Of a stretch of 64,000 nucleotides of DNA, positions 33,201-43,500 are shown piece by piece. The notes beneath the pieces were generated by a model. The model ran no database searches. It saw nothing but the letters and a program-made list of their open reading frames with translations, and was not told the DNA's origin. The first letter of the stretch is position 1. Each line of letters starts with the position of its first letter. A program made the position numbers and the translations under genes. Origin of the DNA: Pleurostoma richardsiae (taxonomy: Eukaryota; Ascomycota; Sordariomycetes; Calosphaeriales; Pleurostomataceae). The stretch spans positions 124,001 through 188,000 of the forward strand of contig JANBVO010000022.1 in the NCBI GenBank assembly GCA_030052745.1, in the 5' to 3' direction.

Positions 33201-35422
33201 CGTCTGCATAAGCCTCCTTGCAGGCTTCCCTGACAAGCTCCGATTTGATCTCTGGAGACTCGTTCTCCCAGCATGTTCCAACCAGCCCATGTTCTACATT
33301 ACGATATACTGACTCGTTGAAAAGGAAAGGCTCCTGCTGGACAAGCCCGATCTGAGATCGCCACCACTTAACGTCGAGGTCCTTCAACGGCCTGCCGCCA
33401 ATGGTGATGATTCCGTTGCGAAGACAAAAGGCCTGGAGTATCCTGTTAGAAGAGTTCTGATTGCAGCCTAAGACCAGCACTGTGTCACTTACTGGGAGCC
33501 TGTCAGTCTCGTTTCCGTCAAGTTCGTACCAACGCTCCAATAGGCCGACAATGGTACTTTTCCCAGACCCTGACGAACCTACAATTGCGGTCAGTTTTCC
33601 TGCGGGAAATGTCACATTCAAGTCGTCCAAGATCCGCAGATTCGGCCTGTTTGGGTAGGCGAAATTGACGTGCTTCAAGGTGATGTCGCCGCTGACTGAG
33701 ACGTCGGGCGCTTTGGCACCGCCGGCGTCTGACTTTTGGGCATCAATAATACTGTAGAAGACAGTGGCTGCCCCCGCTGCCCGCGATGCTCCTGAGAGAG
33801 GTCCGGTAATGCCACCGATGGCTGTCGTCATCGACATGACGGACAGCAAGACGCTAACAGCACATTCTTAGCTGAGAAGTCATGCCCCAAGGTGAAAATC
33901 ATGCTTACACCATCAAGGTTTCCGGACTGTTGATTCTGGACTCCATGAACATCTTAAGCGAATACCAGAAAGCAAGGGCAAAGGTCCTAGAATCTTCAGC
34001 GACATCGTTTCCGCGGTGCCCGGGCTCGATTGATCCTTAGGACTTACGCGTAGACGGCGAAAAAGACTATTAGTTCCCACCACGTTAGCAAGATGCTGTG
34101 CTCGATCTTGGCCGGGGATCAAATTACCAGACGCCTGTTGAGTTGCAACAAGCGGAGACATTCTCAATCCGCGTCGACGTGACTCACCAGCCCATCTAGC
34201 ATACCGCTCCGCCATCTTGGCCTCGGCTCCATAAGCCGCCACCATGCGAACGGACCGAAAAACCTCGTTTGCAATCGTTGCAGCTTTGATGTCTGCATGC
34301 TGCACGTCGTTCATTATCTTCATAATGAACGGCGTGGTTACCCCGTAGACGGCAACAATCAAGACCATTCCGCTGCTTGTCACTAAAGTCAGACTCCAGC
34401 TATACGAGAAAGCGATGACCAGAGCCGAGACTACAAGAGATATTGACTGCAGAAGGCTCCCCAGTTTCTCCGAGATGCCTGACTGCAAGACGTTGGCTGT
34501 TATAGTTATGATCGCTGCCGTCTGGCCAGGAGGCATCGCATCTAACGTCGAGACAGGTTGCTTGAATAAAGTTCGCATATACTCCAGCCTCATAGCCGCA
34601 GAAATTCGCAGGCTACTTGTGCGGAATCCGAGCTGTGGTAAGATTTTGAGCCTAGGCACATACTCCCAAAGTGATGATGATCTGTGAAGGCCCTTACGTA
34701 TGAGATGTAATCCAAGAAGAGCCTCGCAGCGAAGAGGTAAATCAGGTATAGCCTGCCGAGTGGCATCTCAGCTGCTGCCATCGCTAAATTCGTATTGCAA
34801 GTATTGTGGCCACACGTACACGCATTCTACGATACCATCCATGAAAGACATATGAGTCCCTTGCTCGTTTCCAGGTTTATAGTAGCCAGTAAATGAGGCA
34901 AAGACCTTTCCTTGCTGGTTGTCAGCCATAAGTCCTCTTTTGGCTCAGGCCATGACGGCTGTCTTACCGAAAACAACGTTCATGAGAGGCATAGTAGTTC
35001 CAGCGCATATCGAAGCCAGGGATGCTGCAAAGATGAGCAGTCTATCGGGCCATGTTGAATATGTGAAAATTCTCTGTTGTCATTGTTAATTGACTCAGCA
35101 ACGGATTGCCATCTCGGCTCACCAGAAAGTGCTTAATGGCGGCTTTATGCTCCGCTCTCAAGAACAATTGATTCATATTCTCTTCCTTGACAGCTAGCAT
35201 TGCGGCTGACGTGTTATCCGTAGATGCGCTGAGCGCAGTTGCATCGCCTCCTGAAATGACGGGGTCTTTATTCTTAATAGTTAGGTTCGTGGGAGTCTGT
35301 GTCTCCCTCTGTCCTACTAGGACAGCCGTTGATCGTGGAGAATCTTGCATACCTAGCTTCTCGTTGCCAACTCCATCCGTAACGACGAAGCCATCACGTA
35401 TCTTGGAGGAGACGTCGTTCAT
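30243..35422 (-). CDS. Full-size ABC transporter, ABCB/MDR type
   Basis: A TMD-NBD-TMD-NBD exporter of about 1354 aa in 19 exons: 35422-35123, 35073-34968, 34910-34820, 34752-34698, 34632-34128, 34066-34048, 33986-33909, 33853-33493, 33432-33178, 33081-32493, 32416-32238, 32168-31639, 31592-31543, 31485-31460, 31392-31353, 31301-31108, 31045-31006, 30939-30903, 30852-30243. All phases agree. Both ATP sites look intact. NBD1 has Walker [18 protein letters not shown] and [15 protein letters not shown]2 has [17 protein letters not shown] and [13 protein letters not shown] disordered N-terminus of about 125 residues precedes the first helices. Exon 6 is only 19 nt, and the intron at 30940-31005 has a GC donor (GCAAGT) with AG acceptor. 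The family exports hydrophobic metabolites and drugs at the plasma membrane. Beside a PKS it is a likely product exporter or self-protection pump (inference). Confidence 0.9.
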
Positions 35423-37144
35423 TCCTGCTGGGGACTGGACGCCCAAAGGTGCGTAAAGACCAAATTATGAGAAGAAAATAGGCTTGTGTGTCGATGCAAA
35501 CAAGAAAGAGAGTAAAGTCTATATTGAATAGAGGAAGTCAGTCCACCGCGGTTCACAGGTATGCATATGGTGTTATTACACTACGACTCTCCTCATTTGG
35601 TACGCGGGCGACTCCGATACGGGAAAAAGCAAAGGTGTCTTTAGCCCATAACACTCGCGGAGAAACGCAACGCAAGATGCCCTGCGCGGAGAAGGCGCGG
35701 CGAGCGGCATCACCAGCCGTACAAGACGAAACATATCCCTTTAATTGTCTTGGATAATACAAATGTAAGCAAGCTACGGTCCGGAACATTAGCCCCGCGG
35801 CGGTATCGTCGATATGAAGCACAAATTAATATAGATTCTGCTCTGTAGCAGCACGTCCGCGGTTTTCTTATCGGCGCCATCTCGCACAGCCTTAGGCGAC
35901 CTAGAGCAGAGTAGCCTTAGACACAGCCTAAGTGTCATACACGGTCAGGGGTACAGTCATGATAGGCATTGCAACTATCCTTCCATAATGTGGCCGGCAA
36001 TTCCGCATTCTAATTCCGCGCACCTGTTTGCAAAGGTCCGAGGTTACAGGGGTGTCAGTCGGGACTGACTTCCCTCTTTTCCGGCCCTCCTTTTAGCATT
36101 TGTGGTTGATGAGCCTCAAGGTGTAGGGAATGTAACGCACAATCCTGTAGGAATGTGGGGGGACAGTATCGATGGATAGGCAGAATTGCAAATCCGCACC
36201 GTCTTAGACCTGTTGTTGCGTTGAGGCCGGTCTAGATGTCGTCTGTGTAATCTAAGGTCGCTTCCTTATTCACAGTCCACGTGTACGGTCCAGGCTTTCG
36301 TGTCAGTCCATCCTACCCATCGCGACCTAATTGAGCTACCCCCGAGCAGCATATGCCCGGTGGCGAGCCGTGCCTCTATCGTCCGTCTAGGTGCCTGTGC
36401 CAACGTGTCACTTCCTCTCACATTCAGCCGCAGTAGGCGCGGCTGACTACAGCAATCACCTGGACTGTCCTGGAGAGAAGCCTTCAGATACTACGAGAAC
36501 GCAATAAGGCTACGTGCTCTATGAGCCTGTGAGAACCACAACAATACAACTAACTCAGCTCGGCGAGACTTCTCGAGACTACAAATTCTGTGCCCGAAAC
36601 ATAATTCAGCAGCTGACTGGACCATCGCCTCTGTATCCTTGCCACTGAGACTGTGAAATCATAGATATCACGGATAGCTCACCCGGGTTTCCAGATTGCA
36701 GGCTCCTTGAGTCATAAGAACTCCGCAAACTCACGATCCGCTCCCCCTGGGTCGTCTATCGGAGTCACGGTCGCTCAGACTCAGTGATACCCTCGTATGC
36801 GGGGAGTTCCTAGCTCTTGCTCATCGATCGGGTTGGTGAGAGCTGACTATCGTCATCGTCTTTCAGGTACTGCTCTTGACAAGTCCTCATGACCAAGGAT
36901 CCGACCGGCAGTGGCTCCATCGTCAAGTCGAGAGAGCAGCACATGATATGAATGCGGCAGCGAATAATTTTAGGAAGATAAGAATTAAGTACGTTTCTGA
37001 ATTTCAGGAACACAACATCCACATTGCAAAACGGACTGCGCATTTTTATGGAGTAACTCGAAGTGAAACTAATACAGAAATTGAGGGGAACACCGACCAG
37101 ACGAACTCCTGACTGTTTTTGTCTTGCCCTCTTTCAAGTGGCTC
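35423..37144. other. Intergenic region between ABC transporter and hydrolase genes
   Basis: 1.7 kb. It holds the ABC promoter and the hydrolase 3' end. The frames at 35488-35757 (+), 35553-35822 (-) and 36876-37112 (+) show no recognisable protein feature. Confidence 0.5.
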
Positions 37145-38107
37145 TCAGCCATCGATTTGATATTCCTTGATAGCAGCTCGGACTACATCTCCCAACTCCT
37201 TGACCGTGTCCTTGTCTCTTGGTAGAGTGTGGCCTTTGGCATGATCAAAGAGGTAGGCTGTATCGGGGTCGCACACATTGAACAGAGCCATGGATCCATG
37301 TAGATAAGGATCAAGTGATCCAACTAAAGACTGTCAGAAGACTCTAAACACAAGCACTTCTGTCTAGACCATGTACGTCACGACATACTGATGTGGCACG
37401 TCGGAATGTTTATCATCTCCTCCGACTCATCGCTTAGGACCATGACGTGCGACTCGGGGTCTACCGGTGGCCATCCAGCAAAGAAGATGGCGTACTTCAG
37501 CATAGGCTGGATGCCCTTCTTCGCCCGGCGCTGTTCGTGAAGTAGAAGCGTTGCCGCAACAATCGCCCCCTCGGAGTAGCCGATGATACCGTCGAATGGG
37601 CCCCGCTCTTCCATGATCCTGATCAAGTACTTCATGGCATTTTCCGTGCTCTTGTGTGCCGTCGCCACTCCTTCCTTCATCAACTCACGCATGGTATCCT
37701 CCGGTGTCTCACAGTCGGGAAAGTCACGGATTCGCACCAGTACATCATCTTGCTGGGTCTTGTCGATATCGTTGTCGGGTTCCATGAACCTGTAATGGGG
37801 TGGCTTTCCAAAATAATCCTCAAATCCTTCAGGCGGCGTTGCTCTGCAAGGTCCATTGATGAAGTGAAATGTGGCGGCGCCATCATCTGTAAGCTCTCTG
37901 ATGATCGGAGCTGGACCGCGTCAGTCTTGGGAAACATCAGGGGCTTTCGAGTGGTTGTTCTATTACCCAACTGAACTTGAAATTTCTGCCACGATGTAAG
38001 CGTACGAGCACGAGTCAAAGGTGCACCTGATCTTTTAAATGGCAGGAGGTTGACGGCATACTCACATCGGAACTGCCGTATGCTCCTGGAAGACACAGGA
38101 ACTTCAT
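37145..38107 (-). CDS. FSH1/LovG-type serine hydrolase
   Basis: Four exons on minus, 38107-38066, 37985-37967, 37910-37389 and 37323-37145, giving about 253 aa. Exon 2 is a 19-nt micro-exon; without it the frame is lost. The start MKFLCLPGAYGSSD is the family hallmark. The catalytic triad is readable: Ser133 in GYSEGA, Asp199 in GSLDPY and His226 in KGHTLP. FSH1-family alpha/beta hydrolases include LovG, which releases the polyketide from a highly reducing PKS that lacks its own thioesterase. This gene diverges from exactly such a PKS gene, so product release is the likely role (established precedent plus inference). General esterase activity is the alternative. Cytosolic; no signal peptide. 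Confidence 0.9.
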
Positions 38108-40029
38108 CTCGAAAAATTGAGGAAGCGCGGTCGATGGTAGAGTATGAGAAACTAAGCCTTCTGCGGAAATCAAGAGCTCATGGCACGCTTCAGGGCGTCT
38201 GGTCCCCATGAATGATATGGAACATATCAGCGCGAGAAGTCCAGGACGGAGTTTGATAGCAGGGCGGCGACCCGGGTTCTCACGCGTACATGTGCTATCG
38301 ATCGAGGTAGAAAGCTACCGGTAACTGTCGCCTCTTGGCATCCGATTCTCAACGTGCCTTTTCCCAGCCACTCAGCCGGGCATCTCGCTCCGGCGGCTCC
38401 GGCGGCTCCGACTCCTTACCTCAACTAAGCCAGCAGAAGTCTTGGGGAGGTGGTAGGCAGTCTCCAGACCTAGGAAGTGGCAGGTAGAGGACGGGAGCAA
38501 CACTCCCTTTCCCGGTGCCCACGGGACATGCTTCCAGTGGCGGGAGATTACCTAGAGCTCGTCAATCCCCCAAGATTGTGGCCTTTACGACAAGTCAGAA
38601 GCATTCGAGGGTCTCTGTGGTGGTGTTTTGGATAAATGACATTGCAATTTGGAGATGTTTTCAGCCAGTGATACAAGGCTGATAACCGCGATTGGCATTG
38701 ATCTCTCCCCTGGAGCGAAACTAGCAAACACCAGATGCCAGTTCCACCCTACCTCCTCCGCAGGTAGCACCCTAACAAGAGCATTTCTCTGGTCCGGGTG
38801 TGGTGTGCTACCGCCACGTATGCCCTGATCGGACGGCAGGATCGTTTCCAGGTGAGGCCGAGGCCCCGACTCCACCCAGGGAACGCCCTGCATGACCGCA
38901 GCTAATAATTTGAGGGGGTGAGGAGCGTTTGTGGCGATACGAGATCTGATACAGTAGTTCGAGGCCCACGTGCGTCTCGTGTGCCGACCAGACAAGCACA
39001 TTCCAGTCGCCAGGCCGGCTTAGGGGGCTGGGCTAGGCGGACCCTAATCTGCCCTATCAGGGACGCCCGCGCTAGTCCGGAGAAGTCAAGGGCGATCTCT
39101 CGTCCACAATGCATATGAAGTACCGATGTCAGCTTAGGCGTCTTGATAATTAACCGCTATCGATAAAGGGCACTATGAGACTTCAACTTCGTCCTCGATC
39201 CTTAACTCCAGACACCCTCCTGTTATCTATCCTATGGACCAGCAGCTCCCCAGGCTATATTAGCCGCCAGCAGAAGTGCCTCGGTAGACAACGCCTGCAG
39301 AGCGAGTGAAGCATGAGAGGGTGTACCACGCGTACCGGGTAGTATGGAACATGTTCCGAACATAAGGGAGGAGGGCATCTCCACTGAGGGCCGTTGTCTG
39401 AATATCACGAACACGAGCATCGGCTCGGTTATCTCTCGAGTCACGAAAGAGTATCTGCATCAGGAATAGAACTGAGACCCCTGCCTCTTGCGACCCGCAG
39501 GCCGCAGTGATAAGGTCTTGCTTGCAGGGGAGAGCCACGCGCGTGGAGTACAGCACTCACTTATCCTTGTTCCCCCGACGCGATGGAGCTCCTTCCTTTT
39601 TCCGTGGAGTGCGATGCGATTCGCCGTGAAATCTGGAAAGAGATCGAGATGTTCCGGTCAGCGTCCCCGACGAACCCTTTCGAGACGACCGCCACTTCCC
39701 GGTGTTGTCAGGGGTACGACGGAGGTGGTTGCATTCACTCAACAGTCAAGACTTATTTTATTTGATATGCAATATATCAGCAATACCGTCATAAATGAAC
39801 AAACCACGAGGGGAGCAGCGTTACATGCACCTCCAAACCACAGGGAACACGCTCGTGCTGGCTGGGCACACTTGTGCGAGACGCCGCTAGGTTGGGCGCG
39901 CTCGGCATATAAGCCCGTCCCTGAGCGTGCTGTGTCTCGAATGCTGACTTCGTCTCTGGTTCTCTAAAAGGAGTAGCACCTCCTGTCGGCTGCCTGGAGC
40001 GAAGGCAGTCTTTCCACAGCCCTGCAACC
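38108..40029. promoter_or_regulatory. Divergent promoter region shared by hydrolase and PKS
   Basis: 1.9 kb between the hydrolase (-) and the PKS (+) must contain both promoters. A CATATAAG TATA-like box at 39906-39913 lies about 117 bp before the PKS ATG. Open frames at 38585-39001 (-) and 39260-39556 (-) have no motif I recognise, though the length of the region leaves room for a lost small gene. Confidence 0.55.
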
Positions 40030-40526
40030 ATGGCACCCATTGCGATCACGCCGGACACGCCCTCGAGCAGAAGTCCGATTGCTGAGGGCGAGAGCAGCTA
40101 TTTCGCTCGACGACCACCCAATGGATCTCATAGACATGCCCGAGGATATGCCGACGTCATAGGCGATGGCCTTACCGCCGGAGATGCCAACGACATAAAT
40201 GGACAGCACAACGGCCAGAGATGTGCCACTGAAGGCATTCCGAATGGGACTATTCCGACAGCGAAGCACATGCGCATTGCGATTGTGGGCATGGCGTGCC
40301 GGATGCCCGGCAACGTCGCGAGCCCGGCCGAGTTCTGGGAACTCCTATCGCGTGCCCGGACTGGCTTCACCCATATCCCCAAGAGGCGCTTCGGCGCAGG
40401 GAGCTTCTATCACCCTAACCCAGGGAAGGCAGGCTGCTTCAACCCAGTCGGCGGCAACTTCTTAGATGTCGATCTTGCCGCCTTTGACGCGCCTTTCTTC
40501 GGCCTAACTGAGAAGGAGGCTATCTC

Positions 40527-40557
<31 letters not shown>

Positions 40558-43500
40558 TGCACGTTCGAGGCACTGGAGAATGCCGGCATTCCCAAGCACA
40601 CTGTTGTGGGGACGGACGTGGGCGTATTTGTTGGCGGCTCGTTTCCCGAGTACGAGTCACACCTCTTCCGGGATAGCGACACAATCCCGATGCATCAGGC
40701 GACTGGTAAGTGACCCCCTCGAAGGAATGCACAGCAGGGAGACCGGCTTCTAAGCGAAAGTGCCACCCCAGGCTGTGCATATGCAATGCAGTCCAACAGG
40801 ATCTCCCATTTCTTCGACCTAAGGGGTCCGAGCTTCACTTCCGACACCGCCTGCTCGTCAAGCATAGTTGCGCTGCATCTGGCCTGCCAGAGTCTCTTCC
40901 TAGGAGAGTCGAACGTTGCCCTCGTCGGCGGATGCCACTTGAACATGCTGCCCGAGTTTTGGATATCCTTCTCAACGTGCCGGTAAGGTCCTCGGGGATG
41001 TCCTAGCGTCAACGATTCGTACTAACATGCAGAGTCTGCTGTCCGACTCCGGTCAGTCGGTTGCTTTCGACGAGAGGGGCACAGGTTTCGGCCGGGGTGA
41101 GGGCTGCGGAATGCTCGTCCTCAAGCCCCTCGAACATGCCATCCGCGACAACGATCCGATCCGGGCCGTCATCGCCGGTACCGGCATTAACCAGGACGGC
41201 AAGACGCCGGGGATCACCATGCCCAGCGGCGAGGCCCAAGGTGAGTCAACTGTCCCAAGAATCCTCGGGCGCCACTGAACGTGGCCTTCCAGAGGCCCTC
41301 ATTCGGCGAGTTTACTGGAACAACGGACTTGACCCGAAGGACTGCGGTTACGTGGAAGCCCACGGAACAGGGACTAAAGTTGGTGACCCACTCGAGGCCG
41401 CCGCTCTGTACAATGCCTTGGGTCAGGGGCGCAGCAGTAGAGATCCCCTTTACATTGGGTCAGTCAAGTCAAATATAGGCCATCTAGAGGGAGCATCGGG
41501 TGAGTAGCCTTCCACATCGTAGGGTCACAGCATCGCAGCTCGCTGACCCAGAGTCGAAGGCATTGCCGGCGTCATGAAGGCGGCTTTGATGCTTGAGCGT
41601 GGCTTCATCCTCCCGAATTACGACTTCAAGAAACCTAATCCTAAGATCCCCTGGAAGGAGTGGAACCTCAAAGTTGGTTGTGCCCATCCTCACACCCGCC
41701 ACTGCAGACTAACCGAAAGGGATAAAGGTGTCCACCAACCAGCGGCCCTGGCCGAAGGGCAAGAAGTACATAAGCGTCAACAACTTCGGGTTCGGAGGAA
41801 CGAACGGGCATGTCGTCCTGGAGGCGGCGCCCTTCAAACAGAAGAGCATGCAGAAGCTCGGCGCCGCGGACAGGGAGAGGTCCAGAAAGCTGTTCGCGTT
41901 CACCGCTAACGACAAGAATGCTCTTTCGGCGCTGATGAAGAACACCATCATATATCTGGAGCAGAGACCTGAAGTATTCCAATCGGACCTCATGGACAAC
42001 GTTGCCTACACACTGGGTCAGCGGAGGTCTCTGCTGCAGTATCGAGCCGCTCTTCCCGCCGAGGACTCCTTTTCGCTCATTGAAGCGCTCAGTTCTGAGC
42101 ACTGTACCATCGGAAAGGTGACAGGGCCGTTGAGAATCGGCTTCATCTTCACTGGACAGGGCGCCCAGTGGCATGCCATGGGCCGTGAACTGTACAATCA
42201 GTACCCCGTCTTCGCCAGTAGCATCGACCTTGCCGATCGTTGCCTCTGCGCTCTCGGCGCAGAGTGGTCTCTAGTTGGTACGTCTGACCCGGCCCAGGTT
42301 GTGCTCTGAGGTCCCCAGCACAGGAGAAAGGATCTAACACGCCGTGTCGCAGAGGAGCTCAACCGAGACGCAGAGGCATCCCGAGTCAGCGATGCGCAGC
42401 TCAGTCAGCCGTCATGCACGGCTATCCAGCTGGCATTAACCGATCTGTTGCGGACGTGGGGCGTGTGTCCCATTGCTGTTGCCGGGCACTCTAGCGGAGA
42501 AATCGGCGCAGCTTACGCCGCCGGTATCGTCACTTTCGAGGCGGCCTTGGCGATCGCGTACCACAGAGGGAGGCTCATCCCCATACTCAAAAAGCGATAT
42601 CCTGAGCTCCGCGGCCGCATGATGGTAGTCGGTGGGTGCAGGGACGAAGTCCAGCCGCTCATTGATGGCCTACAAGCGAAGGAGGTGAGAATCGCCTGCT
42701 TCAATAGCCCTTCAAGCCTCACCATCTCTGGGGACGAGTCCGCCCTCGCGGAGCTGGAAAAGGTCGTCGACGGGAAGCAGATGTTCAACCGCCGGCTGGT
42801 CGTAGAGACCGCCTATCACTCTCACCACATGAACCTCGTCGCCAGGGACTACCGCGCGTCCATTTTGAAACTCTCGGCGCCTACCGAAAGCGATATAAAG
42901 TTCCATTCCTCTTTATACGGTCACCCCGTCAAAGGCACAGAGCTGCAGCCGCAGTATTGGGTGGATAATCTAACTTGCCCGGTGAGATTTTCCGAGGCGG
43001 TCCAGAGTATGCTCGAACCGGATGGTGAGCACAAGACCGGCGTAGATATGCTTGTCGAATTGGGTCCCCACTCCGCGCTCCAGGGGCCGATCAAGCAGAT
43101 TCTCAAGGCCGTCGGGGGGGCGGCTGCCAAAGTTGCTTATGCATCGGCGTTGATCAGAAAGACGGACGCCGTGGAGAGCGCCATGGACCTAGCGGCGATG
43201 CTCTTTTCAAAGGGTGCGAACCTGGACTTTGGCGCCATCAACTTCCCCATACCTGGGAAGCAGCCAGTGTTGATGACAGATCTGCCGCGTTACCCATGGA
43301 ACCACGAAAGGAAGTACTGGCAAGAGTCGCGCATGACAGAAAAGCACAAGCACCGCTCCGCGCCCCGCAGCGACATCCTGGGCACTGAAGCCATCTATTC
43401 AAACGACCTAGAGCCGACGTGGAGGAACATTGTGAGGTTGGATGACTTACCATGGTTGAGGCAGCACAGAATTCAGTCTCTCACTGTTTTCCCGATGGCA

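Noticed and set aside
36876-37112. 78-codon plus-strand frame near the hydrolase 3' end
   Set aside because: Short, with no motif and no support from neighbours.
38585-39556. Minus-strand frames of 138 and 98 codons between the hydrolase and PKS genes
   Set aside because: No recognisable domain; they overlap frames on the other strand and lie in a divergent promoter region.
41500-41559. Splice to the nearer acceptor at 41550-41554 in the PKS
   Set aside because: It would insert extra residues or shift the frame; the acceptor ending at 41559 restores the exact GASGIAGV motif of the KS.
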